DNA from: Halomonas sp. DQ26W
GTDB lineage: Bacteria; Pseudomonadota; Gammaproteobacteria; Pseudomonadales; Halomonadaceae
NCBI RefSeq assembly: GCF_003339685.1
Contig: NZ_QPKI01000025.1
Location: forward strand, 1-62,407
Direction: 5' to 3'
DNA: 62,407 nucleotides
The notes below the pieces were generated by a model. That model was not told the DNA's origin. It made no database searches and saw only the letters and a program-made list of their open reading frames with translations. The position numbers and the translations under genes were made by a program. Shown piece after piece: positions 42,494-51,429 of this stretch (position 1 is its first letter; each line of letters opens with the position of its first letter).

Positions 42494-44877
42494 GGGGGAT
42501 TCATGCAGACTTCGGTCATCCATGTCTCGCCGATGTCCCCGGAAGTGGGGCCGCAATCACTCTCTGACCAGTTGGCGTTCTGGCGAAAGTTGCGAATCTT
42601 GAGCATGGCGTTGCGGTAGTAGGGGCCGTTGCTGTAGGGCAACTGATTGTTGGGGATGCGCGTGCCTGGGTCGAGACCCACCTCGCGCCCGACGTCGTTG
42701 AGGTTGACCAGCAGCGCCTTGTTCTTCCAGCCGTGGGGCACGGCCACATGACACCAGTTGCAGCGGGTCCGGTTCATCTTGTCCTCGCTGCTGTGTACCT
42801 CGTGGCCGTCGCCACGGCTGGTGCGAAAACCGGTTCTACTGCCGGAGCCGGCGTAGCTGCTCTGGTCATGGCACTTGAAGCACAGTGCATTGCCCTGGCC
42901 GGAGCCCGAACTGGTGTTCCACAACCCCTTGAGCAGGAAATTGTTCTGCGAACCGTGGGGGCCCCAGGCCTGGCCGGTGGAAGGCTCGTGCTGCCCGGCC
43001 GGGGTGTTGGCGCCGTGGCAGTCGCTGCAGTACATGGTCTGGTTGCCGATGTTCTGGTTCCACGGGGGACGGAAGACGCTGGAATTCATACTATTGCGCA
43101 GCGACGCGGTGCGCCCGGTGGGCTCCATCACTGGATGCCAGGAGCGGTGGTTGTTGCTGTCGTAGCTGGCCCCCGCGGCGTTGCCCATGTTGCCGGGATT
43201 GCCCTGGTGCGCCAGAGGTGCCTGGAATTCACGGGCCTGATTGGTGTAGCGGGTGTAGTTGCTGCGCTGGGTGTCCGAGGGGCTGGTCAGGCCGGGGCCA
43301 CCCAGCGGCGGGCGGGTGCTGCCGCTGGGGTAGACGTTGTCATCTTCGTAGGCGAAATCGGAGTGACACTTGAGGCAGATCTGGTACTCGCGGGTGACCC
43401 AACTGCTGCCCACGTCAGTGCTCGCGGCGATACCGCCGTCACCGCGCTTCTCCGTGTAGCCCATGGGCAGGTCGAAGAAGCTCTCGCTACTGTAGACCGG
43501 CTCGACCCCGAAGGTGCCGCGCAGCACCCCGGAGGCGAGATTGCCATCGGGGCCGCCAACCACATGGGTGCGCCGGCCATCATTGCGCGTACCGGTGAAC
43601 AGTGAGTCGCGCATGACCCGGTGGGGGTTGTGGCAGTCGGTACACTCGGCATGGCGATTGTCCGGGTTGAGATAGCCCAAGGTGGTGCGGCTCTCGGTGA
43701 AATCGGCATCCCTGATGTCGTGTACTTCGCTGCTCGCCGGCTGGTCGGCGGTGGTGATGGGCATGCGCCTGGCCAACTGGAAGTCGCTGCGGATGTCCGG
43801 CACCGTGCCGGTGCCGCCCTCGACGATGCTGCCGAGCGAGGTGGTGTGGCACTGGTAGCAGGTCTCCTCGATGGCCGAGCTGCCGCCCGCCTTGGGGGTG
43901 GCGGTGCTGTCGGTGCCTTCGCGCAGCAGCCGGCGCGCTCCTTCGGTGGTATGCGGGTTGTGGCAGTTGAGGCAGCCCACCTGCCACACCTGGAGGCCGC
44001 GGGGAAACTGGCGAATGTCGGCGGGATCATCCTTGTAGACCTGGTCGGCCACGCTGGGGTCGGCGTGAGCCGAACTCGCCCAGGCTTCACCGAGCTTGTC
44101 GTGGCAGGCGAGGCATATCTGGTCGTTGTCCTCGGAGAAGGCCCCCCCACCGGCTGGATTCACCTGAAAGCGGTTGACGCGCAGGAACTTGTTGTATTCC
44201 CCCGGTTCATTGATATGCGGGTCGTGACAGGTGGTGCACTGCAGCAGGCCGTTGCCGCTGCCGTCATCCTCGAGCGGCAGCAGGGGCCGGTCACCGGCGC
44301 GAATGCCGATGTGAGCCTCGAGCGAGGGGTCGCGCAGTTCGCCGTCGGCACTGGCCAGGGCGCTATCGTAAGTGAAGGAGATGGGGTGATCGTTGGTCAG
44401 GTTGACACCCAGGTCGCGGGTATAGCCGGTGGTGGTGCCGGCACCGGGTGGCATGGTGCCGTCATCCGCCGTGCCTTGCATGGAGATGGAGCCGCTGCCC
44501 CCGCCGCGACCGGGTTCGTTGCGCACAGAGCCGATGGCCAGGGTACCGTCGTGACACGACAGGCAGAGGCGTGACGCACCCACCGGCTCGCTGAGATCGG
44601 TGGCATCCAGCGAGGCGGAGTCGTAGAGGGTGTAGGTGGCGTCTGAGAGGTCGCGGTTCCACAACGGCGAGGGAATCTCGCGGTTGCTGCTGTGTGGTGT
44701 GTGGCAGAAGACACAGAGCTGCGACTCGCCGGTTGCCGTGACCTCGCCGGGGCCGCTCACCGAGAGGTTATGCCGGGTGTTGGCGATGTCGGAGGCGCGC
44801 TGCGCCAAGGCCGGAGCGCTGAGCAACGCCAGCGCCAGGCCTATCGACAGCAGAACCGCAATCCGATTTCTCATCAT
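42490..44877 (-). CDS. Exported 11-haem cytochrome c
   Basis: 795 residues from ATG 44877 (GGGTGAG upstream). A signal peptide ends near APALAQRA. Eleven CXXCH motifs lie near residues 55, 105, 214, 255, 302, 340, 412, 501, 617, 666 and 706; several are of the CXXCHTPH/CXXCHNPH doubled type. The N-terminal third resembles the two tetrahaem proteins of the locus. Long Gly/Ser/Asn-rich spacers separate later haems, as in secreted multihaem proteins. It could be a cell-surface terminal reductase or wire. The gene follows ccmI after a 101-base gap and is coupled to the GT87 gene. Confidence 0.93.
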   Translation of the reverse strand: MMRNRIAVLLSIGLALALLSAPALAQRASDIANTRHNLSVSGPGEVTATGESQLCVFCHTPHSSNREIPSPLWNRDLSDATYTLYDSASLDATDLSEPVGASRLCLSCHDGTLAIGSVRNEPGRGGGSGSISMQGTADDGTMPPGAGTTTGYTRDLGVNLTNDHPISFTYDSALASADGELRDPSLEAHIGIRAGDRPLLPLEDDGSGNGLLQCTTCHDPHINEPGEYNKFLRVNRFQVNPAGGGAFSEDNDQICLACHDKLGEAWASSAHADPSVADQVYKDDPADIRQFPRGLQVWQVGCLNCHNPHTTEGARRLLREGTDSTATPKAGGSSAIEETCYQCHTTSLGSIVEGGTGTVPDIRSDFQLARRMPITTADQPASSEVHDIRDADFTESRTTLGYLNPDNRHAECTDCHNPHRVMRDSLFTGTRNDGRRTHVVGGPDGNLASGVLRGTFGVEPVYSSESFFDLPMGYTEKRGDGGIAASTDVGSSWVTREYQICLKCHSDFAYEDDNVYPSGSTRPPLGGPGLTSPSDTQRSNYTRYTNQAREFQAPLAHQGNPGNMGNAAGASYDSNNHRSWHPVMEPTGRTASLRNSMNSSVFRPPWNQNIGNQTMYCSDCHGANTPAGQHEPSTGQAWGPHGSQNNFLLKGLWNTSSGSGQGNALCFKCHDQSSYAGSGSRTGFRTSRGDGHEVHSSEDKMNRTRCNWCHVAVPHGWKNKALLVNLNDVGREVGLDPGTRIPNNQLPYSNGPYYRNAMLKIRNFRQNANWSESDCGPTSGDIGETWMTEVCMNPP

Positions 44878-44978
44878 GATCTCACCCAATGGCTCGCCTC
44901 ACGGAACCCTCTCGTGGTTCGTGCTTCCATGTCGACAGACATTTGTTCATCACAGGCAACCCCGGTCTGAACAACGTA

Positions 44979-45881
44979 TCAGCCTGTCACATCCTCAAGC
45001 TCGACCCCTTGAGCCACCACGTCGTCCAGGGCATTTCGCACCATCTGCGCCGATTCGCTGCCAGGTGGCATCTGGGCCAGCAGGCGCTGCCACAGTTCAC
45101 CGGCGCGGGCATAGTCGCCCTGCTGGTAGGCGACGATGCCGGCCAGCCACTGCGCCGAGCCATACTCGGGGGCCAGGGCCAGCGCCTCATCGACCAACGT
45201 GACGACCGGCGGCGTGACTTGGCCGCCAGCGGCCAAGATCAGGCTCTCGGCCTGGCGCGTCAGCAGTTCCGGTGTGTCGGCGAGCCGCTGGCGCGCCTGG
45301 GCGTAGGCGTCGGCCGCCTGGGTGTGGCGTTCCAGGAAGGTGTAGGAGCGGGCCAGCATCAGCCACCCTTCGCCATCCTCGGGGTCCTCGGCGAGACGCG
45401 CAGCCAAGCCGGCCACCATCTGTTCGACCTCGCCCGCCTCGTGGCCATCCTCTGCGCTGCCGGCAACTTCACCACCTCCGGCACCGGCGTTCGGAGAAAC
45501 CGAGGCGACGGCGGCTGTTGTCGGGTCCTTCAGGTAGTACTGCAGACCCAGGGCCATCAACGGCACCAGCACGGCCACGGCCAGCAGGCCCATACGCCCC
45601 TGCCCTGCGGTTAGCATCGGCGCTTCATCCGGTGCCTCGTCGACATCGACCAGCAGGTTGTGTTCCATTTCGCGGCGAGCCTGGGCGAACTCGTCGCCAT
45701 TGAGCAGGCCCTCGTCACGCTCCTGCTCGAGCTCGGCGGCGCGCTGCCGGTAGATGGTCAGGTTCAGCTTGCGCTCGGCACGAGCCGAGCGCTCGGCGCG
45801 CACCCGGCGCAGCAGCGGCCAGGCCAGCATCAGGGCGGCCAGCAACGCCAGCCCTACGGTGATCCATGTTGCCATGTTCAT
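44979..45881 (-). CDS. ccmI: Cytochrome c biogenesis protein CcmI
   Basis: 300 residues. Two membrane helices (ITVGLALLAALMLAWPLL near 7; MGLLAVAVLVPLMALGLQYY near 97) bracket a cytoplasmic loop of basic, coiled-coil character (LTIYRQRAAELEQERDEGLL). A periplasmic TPR domain follows, with GWLMLARSYTFLERHTQAADAY. CcmI holds the C-terminal helix of apocytochromes for the CcmF-H ligase. ATGA overlap with ccmH. Confidence 0.93.
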   Translation of the reverse strand: MNMATWITVGLALLAALMLAWPLLRRVRAERSARAERKLNLTIYRQRAAELEQERDEGLLNGDEFAQARREMEHNLLVDVDEAPDEAPMLTAGQGRMGLLAVAVLVPLMALGLQYYLKDPTTAAVASVSPNAGAGGGEVAGSAEDGHEAGEVEQMVAGLAARLAEDPEDGEGWLMLARSYTFLERHTQAADAYAQARQRLADTPELLTRQAESLILAAGGQVTPPVVTLVDEALALAPEYGSAQWLAGIVAYQQGDYARAGELWQRLLAQMPPGSESAQMVRNALDDVVAQGVELEDVTG

Positions 45882-46342
45882 GCTTCCGGTTCCTCTTCCA
45901 GCAGATGGCGGGCACGCTCTTGCGCCGCCGGGTCCGAGGCATCCGCATGCCCCGCCTGGCTGCGGCGTGCGGTAAGATAAAGCACCACGACGCCGATCAG
46001 CAGCAGCAAGAAGGGTCCGCTCCAGAGTAAATAGGTGGCGGGGCGCAGTGGCGGTCGATAGAGCACGAATTCGCCGTAGCGCGAGACCATGAAATCGATC
46101 ACCTCCGCTTCGCTGGCCCCGTCGTTGACAAGGGTGTAGACCTCGCGGCGTAGATCCTGGGCAAGACCGGCGTTGGAGTCAGCCAGTGACTGGTTCTGGC
46201 ACACCGTACAGCGCAACTCATGCATCAGTGACTGGTAGCGCTCGGCCATGGCCGGCTCGCGGAATTCACGCGGCTCGTAGGCGGCCTGGGCACTGGCCAC
46301 CACGCCCAGCAGGAGCAGCGCCATCAGCAGCAGCGGTTTCAT
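45878..46342 (-). CDS. ccmH: Cytochrome c maturation thiol oxidoreductase CcmH
   Basis: 154 residues. A signal peptide ends near SAQAAYEP. The active-site LRCTVCQNQSLADSNA near residue 44 is the classic CcmH CxxC. A C-terminal membrane helix (YLLWSGPFLLLLIGVVVLYL) follows. It reduces apocytochrome cysteines before haem attachment. Overlaps ccmG and ccmI by four bases each. Confidence 0.95.
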   Translation of the reverse strand: MKPLLLMALLLLGVVASAQAAYEPREFREPAMAERYQSLMHELRCTVCQNQSLADSNAGLAQDLRREVYTLVNDGASEAEVIDFMVSRYGEFVLYRPPLRPATYLLWSGPFLLLLIGVVVLYLTARRSQAGHADASDPAAQERARHLLEEEPEA

Positions 46343-46884
46343 GTCGTTTCTCCCCTCAGCCGCTCGATCACCGGCAGCAGTTCTTCGCGCGCCTGGCGCG
46401 GGCTGATCGGGCCGGTGTGCTTGTAGCGGATGCGCCCCTGGCGATCGACCACGAAGGTCTCCGGCGTGCCGTAGACGCCCCAGTCGATACCCACCCGACC
46501 ATCCAGATCATGCCCGTTCCAGCGGAAGGGGTTGCCGCCGTGACGCAGGTACTCCAGTGCGTCACTGCGTCGATCCTTGTAGTTGATGCCGTGAATGGGG
46601 ATACCGTGCTCGTGGGCGAGCTGCATCAGCACCGGGTGCTCCTGGCGACAGGAGACACACCAGCTCGCCCAAACATTGACCAGGGAAACTTCGCCCTCGA
46701 GCGAGGCCTGACTCACTTCGCGTGTCGTGTCTTCGAGCATCGGCAGGGTGAAGACAGGCACCGGCCTGTCGATCAGCGGCGAGGGAATCAGCCGCGGGTT
46801 GAGCCCCAGGCCGACCAGCAGGAAGCCGACGATCACCATGAAGCCAGCCAGCGGCAGCAGGTAGCGCAGCGACGCACGTTTCAT
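46339..46884 (-). CDS. ccmG: Thiol:disulfide interchange protein CcmG/DsbE
   Basis: 181 residues from ATG 46884. An N-terminal anchor (LPLAGFMVIVGFLLVGLGL) is followed by a thioredoxin fold with VNVWASWCVSCRQEHPVL (CVSC near residue 77) and the CcmG-specific GVYGTPETFVVD near 142. It passes reducing power to CcmH and apocytochrome c. ATGA overlaps tie it to ccmF and ccmH. Confidence 0.95.
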   Translation of the reverse strand: MKRASLRYLLPLAGFMVIVGFLLVGLGLNPRLIPSPLIDRPVPVFTLPMLEDTTREVSQASLEGEVSLVNVWASWCVSCRQEHPVLMQLAHEHGIPIHGINYKDRRSDALEYLRHGGNPFRWNGHDLDGRVGIDWGVYGTPETFVVDRQGRIRYKHTGPISPRQAREELLPVIERLRGETT

Positions 46885-48884
46885 GCCACGCCCTCCTGCC
46901 GGCCGGGCACTGTGGTATCGCTCGATGCCGCATCGGCGGCGCGTTCGCGGCGCCGGGAGAGCAACCGGTAGCGGCGGTCGGCGACGGCGATGAAGCCGCC
47001 CAGTATGATCATCCCGGAACCGATCCAGAGCCATACCTGCAGCGGGTTGTGATAGAGGCGCAGCGACCAGGCACCCCCGCCCAGCGGCTCACCGAGGGCG
47101 GCGAAGAGATCGCGGCGCAGCGTGGTATGGATGGCCGCGTTGCTCATGGGCATGGTCTGCACCCAGTAGGTGCGCCGCTGGGGAAGCAATACGGTAACCG
47201 GCTCGCCGTCACGGGTGACCACCACCCGCGCTTCGAGCGCGTCGTAGTTGGGGCCGCGGCGCTGCTCGATGCTTTCCAGCACGAAGGTGTAGCCGGCCAG
47301 TTCATGCTGCTCTCCCGGCCCCAGGCGGACATCGCGCTCGCTTTCGAAGACACTCAGCACGGTGATGCCGATCACCAGCACGGCCAGGCCCATGTGGCTG
47401 ACATGCATGCCCCAGTAAGATGCCGGCAGCTTTCGCAGCGCCGCCAACCGGCGCTGGCGATGCGCCACCTTGGCGTAGATATCACGCAGCGCGGCCAGGA
47501 TCAGCCAGAAGGCCATGGTCAGACCCAGGGTGGCCATGACGGTGGTACTACCCTGAAGCAGCAGCGGCAGCAGCACGGCGAACACCAGAGCCGCCAGCAG
47601 TGTGTGCCAGAGGCGTGCGGTCAATTCACCAGGAGCGACTCGCTTCCAGCGCATCAATGGCCCGAGGCCGGTGAGGAAGATCAACGGCAGCATCAAGGGC
47701 ACGAACACGGTATCGAAATAGGGAGGCCCCACCGAGATCTTGCCCAGGCCCAGTGCATCCATGACCAGCGGATAGAGGGTGCCGAGCAGTACGGCCGCCA
47801 GCGCCACCACCAGCAGGACATTGTTGGCCAACAGCGTGCCCTCCCGCGACACCGCCGTGAACTCAGCACCGCCCTTCACGCTGGGTGCGCGCCAGGCATA
47901 GAGGGCCAGCGACCCCCCCACCACGGTGGATAGTAGCAGCAGGATATAGGTGCCGCGAGTTGGGTCGGTGGCAAAGGCATGTACCGAGGTGAGCACGCCC
48001 GAGCGCACCAGGAAGGCGCCGAGCAGGCTCAGCGAGAATGCCACGATCGCCAGCAGCACGGTCCAGGTGCGGAAGGCGCCGCGCTTGTCGGTCGCCGCCA
48101 GGGAGTGAATCAGGGCTGTGGCGGCGAGCCAGGGCATGAAGGAGGCGTTCTCCACCGGATCCCAGAACCACCAGCCACCCCAACCGAGGGTGTAGTAGGC
48201 CCACCAACTGCCCAGGGCAATGCCGAGGAACAGCCAGGCCCAGGCGGCCGTGGCCCAGGGGCGCGACCAGCGAGCCCAGGCGGCGTCGAGACGACCGCCG
48301 AGCAGGGCGGCGATGGCGATGGCAAAGGGTACCGCCAGGCCCACGTAGCCCATGTAGAGCGCCGGTGGATGCAGGATAAGACCCGGGTCCTGCAGCAGCG
48401 GGTTGAGATCACGCCCGTCGGGCGGAGCCACTGCGAGAACTTCGAAGGGGTTGGAGGTGAACAGCGTGAAGGAGAGAATGCCGACGCTGACCAGACCCAT
48501 CACCGCTATGGTGCGACCCGCCATCACCTGCGGCAGACTGCCGCTGAAACGCGACACGGCCAGGGACCATCCCGCCAGCATCAGCGCCCACAACAGCAGC
48601 GACCCCTCGTGCCCGCCCCAGACGGCAGCAATGCGATACATCAACGGCAGGTTGGAGTTGGAGTGGTTGGCCACGTAGGCCACCGAAAAGTCATGGGTCA
48701 AAAAGGCGTAGGTGAGACAGACATAGGCCACGAAGAGGAACAGGAACTGCCCCGCTACCGTCGTGTACGCCGAGGCCACCCAGCTCGACCACCCTCGCTG
48801 CACCCCAATCAGGGGCACCACCCCTTGGGCAAGCGCCATCAGCAGCGCTAGAACCAGGGCAAACTGACCGATCTCGGCCGTCAT
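46881..48884 (-). CDS. ccmF: Cytochrome c haem ligase subunit CcmF
   Basis: 667 residues, full length for CcmF, with about 15 membrane helices. The WWD haem-handling motif is GWGGWWFWDPVENASFMPW near residue 230, and GHEGSLLLWALMLAGW near 90 is typical. It works with CcmH and CcmI in attaching haem delivered by CcmE. No ccmA-E genes are in the window, so they must be elsewhere if System I is complete. First gene of the leftward operon; palindrome site 7 lies upstream. Confidence 0.96.
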   Translation of the reverse strand: MTAEIGQFALVLALLMALAQGVVPLIGVQRGWSSWVASAYTTVAGQFLFLFVAYVCLTYAFLTHDFSVAYVANHSNSNLPLMYRIAAVWGGHEGSLLLWALMLAGWSLAVSRFSGSLPQVMAGRTIAVMGLVSVGILSFTLFTSNPFEVLAVAPPDGRDLNPLLQDPGLILHPPALYMGYVGLAVPFAIAIAALLGGRLDAAWARWSRPWATAAWAWLFLGIALGSWWAYYTLGWGGWWFWDPVENASFMPWLAATALIHSLAATDKRGAFRTWTVLLAIVAFSLSLLGAFLVRSGVLTSVHAFATDPTRGTYILLLLSTVVGGSLALYAWRAPSVKGGAEFTAVSREGTLLANNVLLVVALAAVLLGTLYPLVMDALGLGKISVGPPYFDTVFVPLMLPLIFLTGLGPLMRWKRVAPGELTARLWHTLLAALVFAVLLPLLLQGSTTVMATLGLTMAFWLILAALRDIYAKVAHRQRRLAALRKLPASYWGMHVSHMGLAVLVIGITVLSVFESERDVRLGPGEQHELAGYTFVLESIEQRRGPNYDALEARVVVTRDGEPVTVLLPQRRTYWVQTMPMSNAAIHTTLRRDLFAALGEPLGGGAWSLRLYHNPLQVWLWIGSGMIILGGFIAVADRRYRLLSRRRERAADAASSDTTVPGRQEGVA

Positions 48885-49340
48885 CTCTCCACCTCTCCTT
48901 GCCAGTCGAGGGCCCCATGAAGGGAACCGTCTCTCAGCCTCTCTTTATGCGTTCAGGTGTATTCCACTTCCGCCGCCCACACCATCGCGTGGACACGGAC
49001 AGACCGATACGAACCCCCAGCGCAGAGGGTACCAGCGGGCTCGAAAGGGGGGACACGGACTTAGGTCCGAATTGCGTCGCACTGGGTGCGTCGAGTCCGT
49101 TGCTCGATGTCGCTGCACCCCGCCACCAGAATGGCCGGCAAGCTCGGTGAGTAGCGGAAACAACAATCGCCGTGACATGACGCATCTGCACTTTGAAGGG
49201 AGCGCATTCATGATAACGCATCACCAGGCAGTTACGCATGCGACACAACGGCGACGGGAGAGTCGCCAAGCGGCAATATTGTCAATCCACGCATATCGCG
49301 CGATAGTGGAAGTTCGTTAGTCTGCAAACAGGCCCCGTCC
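48885..49340. other. Divergent gap between ccmF and the MFS gene
   Basis: 456 bases. It contains palindrome site 7 and must hold the promoters of the leftward ccm operon and the rightward MFS gene. Small dyads such as ATATCGCGCGATA-like sequence near 49300 are visible. No gene is supported; open frames on both strands have no start signals or recognisable features. Confidence 0.5.
49056..49069. promoter_or_regulatory. Regulon palindrome, site 7
   Basis: CGGACTTAGGTCCG, right arm perfect and left arm with one change from CGGACC-N2-GGTCCG. It lies 178 bp before the ccmF start codon. A weak -10-like TACCCT (complement of 49026-49031) is 34 bp downstream of the centre. It ties the haem-attachment operon to the same regulation as the cytochrome operons. 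Confidence 0.55.
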
Positions 49341-50549
49341 ATGGATGCCCTTCGTCGTCACTCACTGCTGATCATTATCCTGGGCAGCCTTGTCATCTCG
49401 CTGGCGATGGGTCTGCGCCATGGATTCGGTCTGTTCCTTGAGCCAATGAGCCGCGAATTGGGCTGGGGACGCGAGGTATTCGCCTTCGCCCTGGCACTCC
49501 AGAACCTGATCTGGGGGGTGGCACAACCCTTCACCGGGGCGCTGGCAGACCGCTTCGGCGCCGCCCGGGTGGTGGTGATCGGTGGCCTTCTCTACGCGCT
49601 GGGGCTGGCGTTCATGGGGCTCTCGGAGTCGGCACTGGGCATGTCGCTTTCCGCCGGGCTGCTGATCGGCCTGGGGCTTTCCGGCACCACCTTCTCGGTG
49701 ATCCTCGGCGCGGTGGGCCGTGCTGTGGCGGCGGAGAAGCGCAGCATGGCCATGGGTATCGTCAGCGCGGCGGGCTCGTTCGGCCAGTTCGCCATGCTGC
49801 CCGGCACCCTCGGCCTGCTCGGCTGGCTGGGCTGGTCGGCCGCGCTACTGGCGATGGGTGCCTTGGCAGCCATGATGGTGCCGCTCGGCAGCCTGTTGAA
49901 GGACCGCCCCTCTGCGCGCCAGGCCACCGATCTCTCGCTGCGCGCCGCGCTGGACGAAGCCACCGGGCATCGCGGCTTCTGGCTGCTCTGCCTGGGCTTC
50001 TTCGTGTGCGGCTTTCAGGTAGTGTTCATCGGCGTGCACCTGCCCGGCTACCTGTTCGACAATGGCCTGGCCGTTCGGGTGGGCAGCACCGTGCTGGCGC
50101 TGGTGGGTTTGTTCAATATTTTCGGCACCTACACTGCCGGCTGGCTGGGCGGCATCTACTCCAAGCCACGCCTGCTGAGTTGGCTGTATCTGACCCGCGG
50201 CGTGGTGATCACGGCCTTCGTGTTCCTGCCCTTGAGCCCCGCCAGCGCCTATCTGTTCGGCATCGCCATGGGATTGCTGTGGCTCTCTACCGTACCGCTG
50301 ACCAACGGTATCGTCGCCTCGGTTTTTGGGGTGCGCCATCTCTCGATGCTGGGCGGCATCGTCTTCCTGTTCCACCAACTCGGCTCATTCATGGGCGTGT
50401 GGATGGGGGGTTACCTCTACGATCTCACCGGCCACTATGATGTGGTATGGAAGCTCGCCATTCTGCTCTCGGTGGTCGCGGCACTGCTGCACTGGTTTAT
50501 CAGCGAGGCACCCGTCAATCGTCCCAAGCCAATGGAGGCCCAGGCATGA
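49341..50549 (+). CDS. Major facilitator superfamily transporter
   Basis: 402 residues with 12 predicted helices in two halves. Signature: GVAQPFTGALADRFGAARVVVIGG between helices 2 and 3 (quoted here as the GALADRFGA loop), GRAVAAEKRSMAMGIVSAAG near 130, and GGYLYDLTGHYDVVW near 350. It resembles the oxalate/formate-antiporter-like and monocarboxylate-type MFS proteins. The substrate is unknown. It overlaps a 41-residue membrane peptide gene by four bases. Confidence 0.9.
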   Translation: MDALRRHSLLIIILGSLVISLAMGLRHGFGLFLEPMSRELGWGREVFAFALALQNLIWGVAQPFTGALADRFGAARVVVIGGLLYALGLAFMGLSESALGMSLSAGLLIGLGLSGTTFSVILGAVGRAVAAEKRSMAMGIVSAAGSFGQFAMLPGTLGLLGWLGWSAALLAMGALAAMMVPLGSLLKDRPSARQATDLSLRAALDEATGHRGFWLLCLGFFVCGFQVVFIGVHLPGYLFDNGLAVRVGSTVLALVGLFNIFGTYTAGWLGGIYSKPRLLSWLYLTRGVVITAFVFLPLSPASAYLFGIAMGLLWLSTVPLTNGIVASVFGVRHLSMLGGIVFLFHQLGSFMGVWMGGYLYDLTGHYDVVWKLAILLSVVAALLHWFISEAPVNRPKPMEAQA

Positions 50550-50671
50550 GCCGACACTACTTGGTGAAAATTGCCGCGATGCTGGCCCTGGGAGGCGCCC
50601 TGGCCTTGGTGTGGTGGGGCTGGCAAACGGCCGACGCCTCGCTGCTGCTGCTCGGTGTACGCCTGTGCTGA
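50546..50671 (+). CDS. 41-residue membrane peptide, coupled to the MFS gene
   Basis: ATG 50546 overlaps the MFS stop (ATGA). The peptide has one clear hydrophobic helix, IAAMLALGGALALVWWGWQ, followed by ADASLLLLGVRLC. The tight coupling to the transporter suggests a real gene and perhaps a small subunit, but the family is not recognised. Confidence 0.6.
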   Translation: MSRHYLVKIAAMLALGGALALVWWGWQTADASLLLLGVRLC

Positions 50672-50762
50672 GCGAACTGTCAGTGCTTGCCTGCCCTGGC
50701 TTGTAGCGCTGCTGCGAAGGCACCGCCCGCGCATTCCGCCGCCAGCTCCCTGGCATGCCTTC

Positions 50763-51412
50763 CGAACATTCGCCGCACCGGGGCTCGGCATCATGACCGG
50801 GCTGGTCATGCTGGGCCTGGGGCAGGCCTGGCTGACCTACCGCGCCAGGCAGGCCCGGGCGGCCGGCGAAGGCTACGGCGAGCATGAAAGCGAACCCCCA
50901 CCGCACGATTACCTGCGTGAGCGCGCTGCGGGCGAAGGCTTCGACCTGGCCGAGGTCGACCCGCAACCGCGCCGTGGGCTGCCTTCGCTACCCCTGGCAC
51001 TGTTGCCGATCGTGCTGGTGATTGCGCTGAATCTACTATTCACCGCTGTGATCATCCCGGCCATGGACACCGGCTACCTGTCGGATCCTGTCTACGGCGC
51101 CAATGCTTCGCTGCTGCCCATCTTCAACACCGCAAGCCTGGTCGGCTTCGATTCGGTGATCGCCTCGCTGGTGGCGTTCGAGGCCATCAACGCCTGGGTG
51201 ACCACCGCTGGCGGCGACAGGCCACTGATCTCTCTGGCCCTTGCCGTCAATCTGCTGGCCGGCATGACCGACTCTGCCTCCGGCGGCATGAGCATCGCCC
51301 TGTCCACCCTTGGCGACACCTACCTGGCCATGGGTCAGGCGGCCGGCATCTCGCCCGATCATCTCCTTGATCGTACTCATCGTGGCGGGGTCTCTGGTGG
51401 GTTCGTTCTAAA
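50763..51412 (+). pseudogene. Remnant of a GntP-family permease
   Basis: An open stretch carries the middle of a GntP-type transporter: AAPGLGIMTGLVMLGLGQAWL, ALLPIVLVIALNLLF, GGDRPLISLALAVNLLAGMTD and SASGGMSIALSTLG. The N-terminal third is missing. After AAGISP (near 51357) the frame is lost; the neighbouring frame then reads IISLIVLIVAGSLVGSF and stops at 51412, which looks like the true C-terminal helix. So the gene has lost its 5' part and has an internal deletion with a frame change near the end. Confidence 0.8.
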
Positions 51413-51429
51413 TACCAGGCGGTGGATAT

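Noticed and set aside
44878..44978. Hairpin between ccmI and the 11-haem gene as a terminator
   Set aside because: The stem (GAACC/GGTTC with flanking pairs) has a bulge and no T-tract in the direction of transcription; the genes probably share a transcript.
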